Part shown: positions 43,887 to 52,352 of the stretch, piece by piece
Layout: each line of letters opens with the position of its first letter
How positions within the stretch are numbered: the first letter of the stretch is position 1
NCBI GenBank assembly: GCA_934675625.1
Contig: CAKURH010000009.1
Location: 1 to 54,096, forward strand
DNA length: 54,096 nucleotides
Direction: 5' to 3'
DNA from: an uncultured Kiritimatiellota bacterium
Lineage (GTDB): Bacteria; Verrucomicrobiota; Kiritimatiellia; RFP12; UBA1067
Position numbers and translations under genes: made by a program
Notes under the pieces: model-generated
The model's input: the letters and a program-made list of their open reading frames with translations, nothing else
Told to the model about the DNA's origin: nothing
The model's database searches: none

Positions 43887-44648
43887 ATGAAGACATACGG
43901 AATCATTCCCAGCCGGTTCGGGTCGAGCCGGTTTCCCGGCAAGCCGCTCGCGATCCTCGCGGGCAAGCCGCTCGTCGCATGGGTTGTCGAGGCGGTCAAG
44001 CGGGCGAAGGGCCTGGACGAGGTGCTGGTCGCGACGGACGACGAACGCATCGTGAAGGCCGTCGAACAGCACGGCGGCACGGCCGTGATGACGCCGAGCG
44101 ACCTGCCGAGCGGCACGGATCGCATCGCCTGTGCCGCGCGGAACTTCCTCGGCCACGACTTTGCGGACGACGACATCCTCGTGAACGTCCAGGGCGACGA
44201 GCCGCTCATCGACCCGGCACTCGTCGAGCGGCTGGCGGCGAAGCTGAAGGACGATTCGCGCTGGTCGATGGCGACGGCCGTCACGCCGATCCGCAACGCG
44301 GCGGACTTCGCGGCGAAGACGGTCGTGAAGGTCGTCCTCGACCGCGACGATGGTGCGCTCTACTTCTCGCGCGCCCCGATCCCTTGCGACCGCGACCACG
44401 CCCCGGCGTTTCAGGGCGGTCTCTACGTCCGCCACCTCGGCATCTACGCCTATCGCGGCGCGTTCCTGAAGCGGTACATCGCCGAGCCGCCGTGCGAACT
44501 GGAGAAGACGGAGAAGCTGGAGCAGCTGCGCGCGCTCTGGATGGGCGCGAAGATCGCGGTCGTGCGGACGGACGACGAGGGCGTCGGCGTGGACACGCCG
44601 GAGGACGCCGCGCGCGTCGAAAAGCTCCTGCTCGCGCGCCATGCCTGA
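43887..44648 (+). CDS. kdsB: CMP-Kdo synthetase (3-deoxy-manno-octulosonate cytidylyltransferase)
   Basis: The 253-residue enzyme activates Kdo with CTP for lipopolysaccharide core assembly. It begins IIPSRFGSSRFPGKPL, the nucleotide-binding loop of the family. Further motifs are EVLVATDDERI, TPSDLPSGTDRIA and NVQGDEPLIDP. The presence of kdsB argues for an outer membrane with Kdo-type lipopolysaccharide. It heads the operon kdsB-azlC-azlD-ligA and overlaps azlC by 8 nt. Confidence 0.95.
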   Translation: MKTYGIIPSRFGSSRFPGKPLAILAGKPLVAWVVEAVKRAKGLDEVLVATDDERIVKAVEQHGGTAVMTPSDLPSGTDRIACAARNFLGHDFADDDILVNVQGDEPLIDPALVERLAAKLKDDSRWSMATAVTPIRNAADFAAKTVVKVVLDRDDGALYFSRAPIPCDRDHAPAFQGGLYVRHLGIYAYRGAFLKRYIAEPPCELEKTEKLEQLRALWMGAKIAVVRTDDEGVGVDTPEDAARVEKLLLARHA

Positions 44649-45261
44649 AACCGCCGCCATTCCGCCGCGCGAGCGCCGCGCGATCCTGCGCCGGGCGTTC
44701 ATCGACTCGCTGCCCGTGCTGATGGGCTATTCGACGATGGGGTTCGTCGCGGGCGTCCTCCTCGCGGCGAAGGGCGACGTCGTGCTGTCGCCGCTCTGGG
44801 CGTTCCTCTCGGCGACGCTGTGGGTGACGGGCACGATGTCTATCGCCGGCGTGCCGGAGATCGCCGCGCGCGCCTCGCTCGCGTCCTTCGCGCTCATGAC
44901 GCTTGCCGTCAACTTCCGCTACGCCTTCTACGGGTTCACGCTGCTGAAGCGGTGGAAGGACGTGCCGCTCTTCCACAAGGCGTACCTCATTCTCATGCTG
45001 GCGGACGAGAACTACGCGTTGGAGGCGGCGTGCGCGTACCGCGACCCGGCGAAGAACCTGCGCTACTGCACGGTGCTGTCGGTGCTGAACCACACGTACT
45101 GGGTCGTCGGCCTCACGGTCGGCGCGATTGTCGTCTGCGTGCTCGGACACCTGATTGACCCGATGGTCATCCGCCGCTACACGAACGGCATGGAGTTCTC
45201 GATGGCGGCGCTGTTCATCGTGATCCTGACGGATCAGGTTCGGGGGATGGTGACGAAATGA
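44641..45261 (+). CDS. azlC: AzlC-family branched-chain amino acid export subunit
   Basis: The 206-residue membrane protein has about 6-7 hydrophobic segments. The family start is present (AFIDSLPVLMGYSTMGFVAG), as are typical NFRYAFYGFTLLKRW and LADENYAL segments. With AzlD it exports branched-chain or related amino acids. It overlaps kdsB by 8 nt and the next gene by 4 nt, so the genes are translationally coupled. Confidence 0.9.
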   Translation: MPETAAIPPRERRAILRRAFIDSLPVLMGYSTMGFVAGVLLAAKGDVVLSPLWAFLSATLWVTGTMSIAGVPEIAARASLASFALMTLAVNFRYAFYGFTLLKRWKDVPLFHKAYLILMLADENYALEAACAYRDPAKNLRYCTVLSVLNHTYWVVGLTVGAIVVCVLGHLIDPMVIRRYTNGMEFSMAALFIVILTDQVRGMVTK

Positions 45262-45956
45262 AAGAAGAGATCCTTTACATGCTGGGCATCGTCGCGGTGG
45301 GCTTCGCGGTCAACTTCGGCCTGCGCGCGCTGCCGTTCCTCCTGTTCGCCGGACGCGACCGCACCCTGCCGCCGTGGGTCGAGAAGTTCGGCAACCTGAT
45401 TTCGCCCGTCATCATCGCCTGTCTCGTCGTCTACTCGTATTCGGGGCTCGCGTGGAAGACGGCGTATCCGTATCTCGCGGGCGCGCTCACGGTCGGCCTC
45501 CAGCTCGGAAAGCGCAATCCGCTCGCGTCCATCGTCGCCGGCACAGTGCTCTACATGTGCCTGCTGACGTGCGGCTGCGCGACGCAGCGGACGCTGGAGC
45601 TGGACGCGCAGAACCCGGCGGTGCGCGTCTCGACGCAGGGTTTCCTTTTCGGCGACCGGTATGTCGCGCCCGCCCAGGTGCCGGCGATTCTGGAAGACTA
45701 CGACGTGCCGCACGACCGCGTCATCCACATCCTGTTGGACGCTGACGTGCGCGACCTCAGGCCGGCGCGTCTGCTGATGGCGCATCTCCGCAAGGCGGGC
45801 TACACGCGCCCCGTGCTCGTGACGAAGCGGCATGCTGAGTCGTTCGTGACGGACAGGAAGCCGAAGGGCGCGTCCGTCTCCGCGTCGGGCGGCGGCACGC
45901 GGGTTGCGCCGCCGCCGTCTCCGAAGACGATCCGCTACAAGAGGGCGAGCGAATGA
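45258..45956 (+). CDS. azlD: AzlD-like protein with extra ExbD/TolR-like C-terminal part
   Basis: The 232-residue protein is twice the usual AzlD length (about 100-110). Residues 1-105 are AzlD-like, with 3-4 membrane helices (GLRALPFLLFAGRD, WVEKFGNLISPVIIACLVVY). A lipobox-like sequence (LLTCGCATQ) then precedes a soluble region (VRVSTQGFLFGDRYVAPAQV, VIHILLDADVRDLRPARLL) resembling the periplasmic domain of ExbD/TolR, and a proline-rich tail. The fusion may be real or a readthrough of two former genes, but the frame is continuous. It overlaps azlC and ligA by 4 nt each. Confidence 0.75.
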   Translation: MKEEILYMLGIVAVGFAVNFGLRALPFLLFAGRDRTLPPWVEKFGNLISPVIIACLVVYSYSGLAWKTAYPYLAGALTVGLQLGKRNPLASIVAGTVLYMCLLTCGCATQRTLELDAQNPAVRVSTQGFLFGDRYVAPAQVPAILEDYDVPHDRVIHILLDADVRDLRPARLLMAHLRKAGYTRPVLVTKRHAESFVTDRKPKGASVSASGGGTRVAPPPSPKTIRYKRASE

Positions 45957-48055
45957 CGAAGGCCGAAATCAGGGCGCGGATCGACGAGCTGCGCCGCCTC
46001 ATCGAGAAGGCGAACCACGACTACTACGACCTCCACCAGCCGACGGTCGGCGACCGTGACTACGACCTGTGGGAGGCCGAGCTGCTGCGGCTCGAAGACG
46101 AGAACCCCGAATTCCGGGACGCGGCCTCGCCCGTGCGCCACGTCGCCGGCGGGGTGTCCGAGGGCTTTGCGAAGGTCACGCACCATCCGCCGATGCAGTC
46201 GCTCGACAAGACGCACGCGAAGTCGGAACTCGTCGAATTCGATTCCTTCATCCGCAAGACCGTCGCGGACTTCACCTACATCGTCGAGCCGAAGATCGAC
46301 GGCGTGTCGCTCGCGCTGCGCTATGCGGGCGGGCGGCTCGTCTGCGCGGCGACGCGCGGCAACGGGACGATTGGGGACGACATCACGGCGAACGCGCGGA
46401 CGATTCGCACGATTTCACAGGTTCTGCCGCCGGATGCGCCGCGTGAGCTGGAGGTGCGCGGCGAGGCGTACATGACGCGCGAGGGCTTCGTCGAGCTGAA
46501 CCGCCGTCAGGCCGAGGCGGGGCAGGAGGAGTTCGCGAACCCCCGCAACGCCTGCGCGGGCTCGCTGAAGCAGCTCGATCCGAAGGTCACGGCGGCGCGT
46601 CCGCTCGACGTCGTCATCTACAACGCGGGCGGTGTCGGGTGCGACGGCTTCGCGACCCACGCCGAGATGATTGCCGCGTTCAAGGCGTGGGGCTTTCCCG
46701 TCGCGCCGTGGTCGCAGCGCTGTCGGACGCTCGACGAGGTCTTTGCCGCGATTGACGAGCTTCAGGCGAAGCGCCACACCTTCCGCTTCGAGATCGACGG
46801 CGCGGTCGTCAAGATCGACGAGCGGAACCTCTACGGGACGCTCGGCGCAACGGCGCACGGCCCGCGCTGGGCGCGCGCCTACAAGTACGCCCCCGAACGG
46901 GCGGAGACGGTCGTCGAGTCGATCACCGTGCAGGTGGGGCGCACGGGCATCCTGACGCCGGTCGCGGAGCTGCATCCGACGGAGCTCGCGGGCTCGACGA
47001 TCGCGCGCGCGACCCTGCACAACGCCGACCAGATCGCACGGCAGGACATCCGCATCGGCGACCATGTCTGGCTCGTGAAGGCGGGCGACGTCATTCCGGC
47101 GGTCGATTCCGTCATCGTCGAGAAGCGCACGGGGGTGGAACAGGTTTTCGCGATGCCGACGGCGTGCCCCGTCTGCGGCGGCGCGGTCGTGCGCGAGCCG
47201 GGCGAGGTCGCGGTGCGCTGCGTGAACCCGGCGTGTCCCGCCCAGCTCTGCCGTCGGCTGGAGCATTTCGCGAGCCGGAACGCGCTCAACATCAAGGCGC
47301 TCGGCGAGAAGGTCGCGGATGCGCTCGTGGCGAAGGGCCTCGTGAAGGACGTCCTCGACCTCTTTAGACTCACGGAAGACGCGGTCGTCAACCTCGACCT
47401 GGCGGACGAGGCGCCGCCGGTCGCCGAGGGTGCGCAGCAGGGGACGCTCTTCGACCTCAAGCCCGTCCGCAAGTTCGGCAAGAACGGACAGGAGATGCTG
47501 AAGGCCATCGCGGCGGCGAAGACGCAGCCGCTCCACCGCTGGCTTTTCGCGATCGGCATCCCGAACGTCGGCGTGACGGTCGCGAAGGACATCGCCGCCG
47601 CGCATGCGAAGTTCTCCGACCTCGCCGATTCGCCCGTGCTGAAGGACGTGCTGGCGAACGACGAGAAGAAGGGGAAGGAGCGGAAGATCCTGAAGATCAA
47701 GGTCGAGGCCGCGAAAGCCGTCCTCGGATTCTTCGCGAGCGCGTACGGACGCGCCTTCGCCGCGCGGCTGGCGGCGCTCGGCATCGATCCCGTCTCCGAG
47801 CGTCCGGCGGCGGTGCGGACGGATGGCCCGCTTGCGGGTGCGGGGTGTGTGCTGACGGGCTCGCTGTCGCGTCCGCGCGGGGAGTTCGCGGCGCTCATCG
47901 AGGCGGCTGGCGGCGTCGTGCAGAGCGCGGTCACGTCGAAGACGCGCTACCTCATCGCCGGCGCGAACGTCGGTGCGACGAAGACGGAGAAGGCGCGCGC
48001 GCTGGGGACGGAAGTCATCGACGAGGCGCGGCTCATGGAACTGCTGGGCCGCTGA
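45953..48055 (+). CDS. ligA: NAD-dependent DNA ligase
   Basis: The 700-residue protein joins DNA nicks using NAD. The adenylation domain has VEPKIDGVSLAL with catalytic Lys114. The OB fold, a Cys4 zinc finger (Cys405, Cys408, Cys423, Cys428), helix-hairpin-helix motifs and a C-terminal BRCT domain (GCVLTGSLSRPRGEF) follow. It is of normal length, with small insertions between the zinc finger and helix-hairpin-helix regions (DLADEAPPVAEGAQQGTLFD). It starts inside the azlD stop (ATGA), and the terminator at 48081 ends the operon. Confidence 0.97.
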   Translation: MTKAEIRARIDELRRLIEKANHDYYDLHQPTVGDRDYDLWEAELLRLEDENPEFRDAASPVRHVAGGVSEGFAKVTHHPPMQSLDKTHAKSELVEFDSFIRKTVADFTYIVEPKIDGVSLALRYAGGRLVCAATRGNGTIGDDITANARTIRTISQVLPPDAPRELEVRGEAYMTREGFVELNRRQAEAGQEEFANPRNACAGSLKQLDPKVTAARPLDVVIYNAGGVGCDGFATHAEMIAAFKAWGFPVAPWSQRCRTLDEVFAAIDELQAKRHTFRFEIDGAVVKIDERNLYGTLGATAHGPRWARAYKYAPERAETVVESITVQVGRTGILTPVAELHPTELAGSTIARATLHNADQIARQDIRIGDHVWLVKAGDVIPAVDSVIVEKRTGVEQVFAMPTACPVCGGAVVREPGEVAVRCVNPACPAQLCRRLEHFASRNALNIKALGEKVADALVAKGLVKDVLDLFRLTEDAVVNLDLADEAPPVAEGAQQGTLFDLKPVRKFGKNGQEMLKAIAAAKTQPLHRWLFAIGIPNVGVTVAKDIAAAHAKFSDLADSPVLKDVLANDEKKGKERKILKIKVEAAKAVLGFFASAYGRAFAARLAALGIDPVSERPAAVRTDGPLAGAGCVLTGSLSRPRGEFAALIEAAGGVVQSAVTSKTRYLIAGANVGATKTEKARALGTEVIDEARLMELLGR

Positions 48056-48080
48056 TTCGTCGTGCCCCTTCGCCTTCCCT

Positions 48081-48113
48081 CGGCCCGGACGCCTGTTGCC
48101 CGGGCCGTTTTTT
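48081..48113 (+). terminator. Rho-independent terminator after ligA
   Basis: CGGCCCGG pairs with CCGGGCCG across an 11-base loop and is followed directly by six T. Confidence 0.9.
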
Positions 48114-48155
48114 CATGCTTTGGACAGGCGGTTGCATCGGTGGGGGCGATTATGC

Positions 48156-48161
48156 TATAAT
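48156..48161 (+). promoter_or_regulatory. Extended -10 promoter of the OmpP1/FadL gene
   Basis: TATGCTATAAT at 48151-48161. The ATG at 48196 lies about 34 nt downstream. A CTG codon at 48169, 7 nt after the box, is in frame and would extend the protein by 9 residues if used. Confidence 0.75.
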
Positions 48162-48195
48162 ACGCGCTCTGACAAAAACAAAGAAAGTGTCAAAT

Positions 48196-49479
48196 ATGAA
48201 GAAACTGCTTGTCTGCTTGTGTGTAGCGCTTCCCGTTGGGGCGGCTTATTCAGCTGGTTTTGGCCTTTATGAGGCGTCTGCGCGCGGCAATGCGCTCGGC
48301 GGAACGCTCGTCGGCTCGACGAAGGACGCTTCGGCCGTCTATTACAACCCGGCAAATATGACAGAAACGACGAATGTGTCGGTCATGGTCGGCTCGACGT
48401 TCACCTGGCTCTATTCGGACATTGCGGTGGACGGGCACAGCGAGCGGAACATGAACCCCGGGCTGTTCTGCATTCCGCATTTCTTCGTCACGACGCCCGT
48501 GTGGGGTGACCTCTTCTTCGGCCTCGGCATCTACTGCGAGGACGGCCTCGGCACGAAGTACGGCACGGACTGGACGCTCGCGGGCGACACGACCGAGACG
48601 ACGATGGAGCAGTTCACGCTCAACCCGAACCTTGCCTACAAGATCACGGACTGGTGGTCGGTCGCGGCGGGCCTCAAGATGAGCTACATCACGTTCAACA
48701 ACAAGAATCGTCCGCACCATGGGGGGACTATCTATGGACTTAAACCCGACCTTGAGTCCGAGCTGGACGGCGACGACATCTCGATGGGCTACAACTTCGG
48801 CACGTCGTTCCGTCTCTTCGAGAACGAGGACCTCGGCCGGCTGAAACTCGGCGTCGTCTACCGTTCGCAGATCAAGCACAACATCAAGGGCGACTTCGAC
48901 ATCAACGGGAAGATCGGGCCTTATCCCTACCATGCGGTTCCCGGTGCGTCTCCGGTCGATCGGCACAGCGACGCGAGCGCGAAGCTGACGCTGCCGCAGT
49001 CGTTGACGGCCGGCCTCAACTGGGATTCGCCGAACGAGAAGTGGCACGCGGGCTTCGCGACGACGTGGACGCAGTGGTCGAGCGTCGACACGATCGCCTT
49101 CAAGATTCCGGCGCGCACGCCGACGGGCGCGCAGACCTCCTTTGACCTTCCGCTGGAATGGGAGGACGTCTGGCGCTTCTCGCTGGGCCTTGAATATGAC
49201 GTCACGGACGACCTTTCGCTCCGCTGCGGCTACGTTTTCGACATGGATCCCTCGTCGGAAGATCGCGGAACGACGATGCTCCCCGGCGGCGACCGCCACA
49301 TCATCGGCCTGGGCGCGGGCTACTACATCTGGCGCTCACTGCGGTTGGATCTCGGCTACAACCTGGTCAAGATGGACTCGGGCGAGCGTGACATCACCGT
49401 CAACGGCGTCAGCCACGCCTTCGGCACGCGCAACTCGTATTCGCATATGCTGGCGGCCTCGCTCTCGTATACCTTCTGA
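48196..49479 (+). CDS. Outer-membrane transport protein of the OmpP1/FadL family
   Basis: The 427-residue beta-barrel has a signal peptide (KKLLVCLCVALPVGAAYS). The FadL/TodX N-terminal motif (GFGLYEASARGNALGGTLVG, then DASAVYYNPANM) and many alternating beta strands follow. It ends LSYTF with the terminal Phe of outer-membrane proteins. It would let hydrophobic compounds such as fatty acids or aromatics cross the outer membrane. It lies alone between the ligA terminator and a TetR gene with its own promoter, which may regulate it. Confidence 0.92.
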   Translation: MKKLLVCLCVALPVGAAYSAGFGLYEASARGNALGGTLVGSTKDASAVYYNPANMTETTNVSVMVGSTFTWLYSDIAVDGHSERNMNPGLFCIPHFFVTTPVWGDLFFGLGIYCEDGLGTKYGTDWTLAGDTTETTMEQFTLNPNLAYKITDWWSVAAGLKMSYITFNNKNRPHHGGTIYGLKPDLESELDGDDISMGYNFGTSFRLFENEDLGRLKLGVVYRSQIKHNIKGDFDINGKIGPYPYHAVPGASPVDRHSDASAKLTLPQSLTAGLNWDSPNEKWHAGFATTWTQWSSVDTIAFKIPARTPTGAQTSFDLPLEWEDVWRFSLGLEYDVTDDLSLRCGYVFDMDPSSEDRGTTMLPGGDRHIIGLGAGYYIWRSLRLDLGYNLVKMDSGERDITVNGVSHAFGTRNSYSHMLAASLSYTF

Positions 49480-49491
49480 CCGGGATTTTGA

Positions 49492-49497
49492 TATAAT
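49492..49497 (+). promoter_or_regulatory. Extended -10 promoter of the TetR gene
   Basis: TTTTGATATAAT is followed by 9 nt and the ATG at 49507. Confidence 0.78.
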
Positions 49498-49506
49498 GCG
49501 CGCCTG

Positions 49507-50109
49507 ATGGCGAACAAGACGGTCAATCACAAGGAACGCAGGCGCGAGATACGCGCGATCAGCCTTCGGCTGTTCGCGCGTCATGGCTTTGAGGACGTGA
49601 ACCTCGGCATGATTGCGGAGTCCTGCGGCATTTCGCGGACGCTGCTCTACACGTATTTCAAGGACAAGCGGCAGATCTTCAACGAGGCGATTGACGAGGC
49701 GACAGGCGTCATCGGCGTCCGCTACCGGGAAATCGTCCGCTCGCGGCTGCCCGCCGACGCGAAGCTGCGCCAGATCTGCATCGACGTCTTCGCGCTCCTC
49801 TTCGACAACCGCGACTTCCTCTGCGTCATCGTCGACTTCCTCTGCGCGGTGCGGCGCGGCGGCAAGATTCCGGTGGACAGGATCCTGCGCCATACAATGG
49901 GATTCAAGCGCATTCTCCACTCGTTCGTGGTCGAGGCGATTCACCGGGGCGAGTATGACGTCTCGGTCAACGCGAACCGGGCGACGGCGCTGCTCTACTC
50001 CCAGTTCGAGACGGCCGTCCTGCGCATTGCCGTGTCGGGTCAGGCCGAGATTTCCGAATCGATTGATGCCCTGAACGCGATTCTCTTCGCGTTCAGGGCG
50101 CACAATTGA
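49507..50109 (+). CDS. TetR-family transcriptional regulator
   Basis: The 200-residue protein has an N-terminal helix-turn-helix (SLRLFARHGFEDVNLGMIAE, then SCGISRTLLYTYFKDKRQIF) and a helical ligand-binding part. It follows the fadL gene in the same orientation and may respond to a lipid or hydrophobic compound. Its effector and target are unknown. The expected message is leaderless. Confidence 0.9.
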   Translation: MANKTVNHKERRREIRAISLRLFARHGFEDVNLGMIAESCGISRTLLYTYFKDKRQIFNEAIDEATGVIGVRYREIVRSRLPADAKLRQICIDVFALLFDNRDFLCVIVDFLCAVRRGGKIPVDRILRHTMGFKRILHSFVVEAIHRGEYDVSVNANRATALLYSQFETAVLRIAVSGQAEISESIDALNAILFAFRAHN

Positions 50110-50135
50110 CAGTTTCGGCATCGATTTGGTATACT
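50106..50135 (+). promoter_or_regulatory. Full -35/-10 promoter of rplU-rpmA
   Basis: TTGACA (50106-50111) and TATACT (50130-50135) are separated by 18 bp, and TGG precedes the -10. It is the only clear -35 box in the window, in keeping with a highly expressed operon. It overlaps the TetR stop. Confidence 0.85.
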
Positions 50136-50144
50136 ACTCAAACT

Positions 50145-50223
50145 TTCGCTTTTCGTGGTGAAGCCACAAGGAAAGCGAAGTCTGCCGTAGCATGAGGCTT
50201 CGGCGGTGAAAGTACAAGGAAAG
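50145..50223 (+). promoter_or_regulatory. Structured 5' leader of rplU
   Basis: TTCGCTTTTCGTGG pairs with CCACAAGGAAAGCGAA around a TGAAG loop (50145-50179). The segment GGTGAAGCCACAAGGAAAG (50157) is nearly repeated as GGTGAAAGTACAAGGAAAG (50205), which carries the real ribosome binding site. The hairpin may be a ribosomal-protein or decoy-type control element. Confidence 0.45.
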
Positions 50224-50228
50224 ACAAA

Positions 50229-50543
50229 ATGGAAGCATACGCAGTACTCGAAACCGGCGGCAAGCAGACGCTTGTCAAGGTCGGTGACAAGATCGAGATT
50301 GAAAAGATCGCGGTCGAAGCGGGTCAGGATGCCGAGCTCACGACCGTTCTCGCGGTCTCTGACGGCACGACCCTCAAGGTTGGAACGCCCTATGTCGAAG
50401 GCGCGAAGGTCGTCCTCACGGTCGCCGGCGTCATCAAGGGCAAGAAGGTCCTCAACTTCAAGGCGAAGCGCCGCAAAGGCAGCCGCCGCCTCGTCGGTCA
50501 CCGCCAGCAGCTGACGGTCGCCACGGTCAAGTCCATCGCCTAA
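50229..50543 (+). CDS. rplU: Ribosomal protein L21
   Basis: The 104-residue protein begins MEAYAVLETGGKQTLVKVGD and contains KGKKVLNFKAKRRKGSRR, the L21 hallmarks. It is a large-subunit protein that binds 23S rRNA near L20. It is paired with rpmA as usual. The AAGGAAAG site is 6 nt from the ATG. Confidence 0.97.
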   Translation: MEAYAVLETGGKQTLVKVGDKIEIEKIAVEAGQDAELTTVLAVSDGTTLKVGTPYVEGAKVVLTVAGVIKGKKVLNFKAKRRKGSRRLVGHRQQLTVATVKSIA

Positions 50544-50562
50544 GCAGAAAGGAAATCAGAAA

Positions 50563-50805
50563 ATGGCTACTTCCGCATCTGCCCGCAACGGTCGCGACTC
50601 CAATCCGCAGTACCTCGGCGTCAAGGCCTACGACGGCCAGTTCCTCAAGACCGGTTCGATCATCGTCCGCCAGCGCGGCACGAAGATCCATCCCGGCAAG
50701 AACGTCGGCCAGGGCCGCGACTTCACGCTCTTCGCCCTCAAGGACGGCAAGGTGAAGTTCATCAAGGACGGCAAGGTCGTCACGATTGTCGAAGAGGCCA
50801 AGTAA
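50563..50805 (+). CDS. rpmA: Ribosomal protein L27
   Basis: The 80-residue protein begins MATSASARNGRDSNPQYLGV, then has GSIIVRQRGTKIHPGKNVG and RDFTLFAL, matching L27, whose N-terminus reaches the peptidyl-transferase centre. It follows rplU by 19 bp with an AGAAAGGAAA site. The N-terminus shows no cleavable Firmicutes-type extension. Confidence 0.97.
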   Translation: MATSASARNGRDSNPQYLGVKAYDGQFLKTGSIIVRQRGTKIHPGKNVGQGRDFTLFALKDGKVKFIKDGKVVTIVEEAK

Positions 50806-50826
50806 GCAGGGCCTTTCCGTGTTCAG

Positions 50827-50864
50827 GAAAGCGAGCCGCAGACGTGGGTCTGCGGCTCGCTTTC
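50827..50864. terminator. Perfect 17-bp hairpin after rpmA
   Basis: GAAAGCGAGCCGCAGAC pairs exactly with GTCTGCGGCTCGCTTTC across GTGG. It ends the rplU-rpmA transcript. Only a weak T-rich tail follows. Confidence 0.8.
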
Positions 50865-50896
50865 GTTCTGCAGCGTCCGTGCGGGACGAATTTTGA

Positions 50897-50902
50897 TATA
50901 AT
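50897..50902 (+). promoter_or_regulatory. Extended -10 promoter of cysS
   Basis: TTTTGATATAAT is followed by 8 nt and the ATG at 50911, a typical leaderless arrangement here. Confidence 0.8.
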
Positions 50903-50910
50903 ACGCGGCA

Positions 50911-52335
50911 ATGAACGTCTTCAATTCACTTACGCGCCGCGTCGAGCCGCTTGCGCCGCTCGCCGACAACACGATTCGCCTCTACACGTGCGGACCGACC
51001 GTCTACAATTTCGCCCACATCGGGAACTTCCGCGCCTACACGTTCGAGGACGTCCTGCGCCGCGTCATCCAGTTCAACGGGATGAAGGTGAAGCAGGTCA
51101 TGAACCTCACGGACGTCGACGACAAGACGATCAGGGGCGCGAACGCGGCGGGCGTCGCCCTCACGGCCTACACGAAGACCTACAAGGACGCGTTCTTCGC
51201 CGACCTGAAGCGGCTCAACGTCCAGCCGGCCGAGGTGTATCCGGCGGCGACGGACCACATTCCCGAAATGATTGCGCTCGTCGAGAAGCTGATGGCGAAG
51301 GGCGTCGCGTACCAGAGCGACGACAAGTCCGTCTACTTCAAGGTGCGCGAGTTCCCCGGCTACGGCAAGCTTGCGCACATCGACTTCGACAACCAGCGCA
51401 CGGGCCTCCGCTGCGCGGCCGACGAGTACGACAAGGAGAACGTTGGCGACTTCGCGCTCTGGAAGGCGTGGGAGCCGTCCGACGGCCCCGTCGGCTGGGA
51501 CTCGCCGTGGGGGCGCGGGCGTCCCGGCTGGCACATCGAGTGCTCGGCGATGTCGATGAAGTATCTCGGCGAGACGTTCGACTTGCACACGGGCGGCATC
51601 GACAACCTCTTTCCGCACCACGAGAACGAGATTGCCCAGGCCGAGGCCGCAACGGGCAAGCCTTTCGTGAAGACGTGGATGCACTGCGCGCACCTGCGCG
51701 TGAACGGCGAGAAGATGTCCAAGTCGCTCGGCAACTTCTTCACGCTGCGCGACCTTCTGGAGAAGGGCTACACGGGCCGCGAGATCCGCTATGTGCTCAT
51801 CAACGCACACTACCGCAGCGGCCTCAACTTTGCGTTCTCCGCGCTCGACGACGCGCGCAAGTCGCTCGCGCGCATCGATGCGTGCGTGGAGAAGGTTGAG
51901 AAGTTGAGCGAGGTTGAGAAGTTGAGAGGGGTGGAGAACGATGGGAAGGTTCCGCCGTTCGCGCAGAAGTGCCTCGACGACTTCACGGCGGCGGTGAACG
52001 ACGACCTGAACATCCCGAAGGCGTTCGCCGCGCTCTTCGAGCTCGTGCGCCAGACGAACGCGGCGCTCGCAACCACTCAACCACTCAACTTCTCACCCTC
52101 TCAACTTCTCAACGTCTTCAAGCGCATGGACGAGGTGCTGGGCGTCATCTTCTTCGAGAACGAGAAAAAGGCGGTCGAAGTCCCGGCGGCGGTGCAGGCG
52201 CTTCTGGACCGGCGGGCGGCGGCGCGCCAGGCGAAGAACTGGGCGGCGTCCGACCGGCTGCGCGACGAGATCGCGGCGGCGGGCTGGCTCGTCAAGGACT
52301 CGAAGGAAGGTCAGTCGGTTTTACCCAAACGCTAA
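50911..52335 (+). CDS. cysS: Cysteinyl-tRNA synthetase
   Basis: The 474-residue class I synthetase charges tRNA-Cys. It has the HIGN motif (residues 36-39), KMSKS (268-272) and the zinc-site segments YTCGPTVYNFAHIGN and WHIECSAM. Two low-complexity insertions derived from repeats (about 328-348 and 387-401) lie in surface loops of the C-terminal region. The gene has a leaderless promoter and is followed by thioredoxin and a HAD phosphatase. Confidence 0.97.
   Translation: MNVFNSLTRRVEPLAPLADNTIRLYTCGPTVYNFAHIGNFRAYTFEDVLRRVIQFNGMKVKQVMNLTDVDDKTIRGANAAGVALTAYTKTYKDAFFADLKRLNVQPAEVYPAATDHIPEMIALVEKLMAKGVAYQSDDKSVYFKVREFPGYGKLAHIDFDNQRTGLRCAADEYDKENVGDFALWKAWEPSDGPVGWDSPWGRGRPGWHIECSAMSMKYLGETFDLHTGGIDNLFPHHENEIAQAEAATGKPFVKTWMHCAHLRVNGEKMSKSLGNFFTLRDLLEKGYTGREIRYVLINAHYRSGLNFAFSALDDARKSLARIDACVEKVEKLSEVEKLRGVENDGKVPPFAQKCLDDFTAAVNDDLNIPKAFAALFELVRQTNAALATTQPLNFSPSQLLNVFKRMDEVLGVIFFENEKKAVEVPAAVQALLDRRAAARQAKNWAASDRLRDEIAAAGWLVKDSKEGQSVLPKR
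51895..52113. repeat. Repeat pair inside cysS (GTTGAGAA / TTCTCAAC)
   Basis: GTTGAGAAGTTGAG occurs at 51895 and 51913. The complementary tract ACTCAACCACTCAACTTCTC runs from about 52073 to 52113. Together they form inverted copies about 140 bp apart. Both are translated in frame without breaking the gene. Confidence 0.8.
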
Positions 52336-52352
52336 TTACAAGGAGGTTCGTG

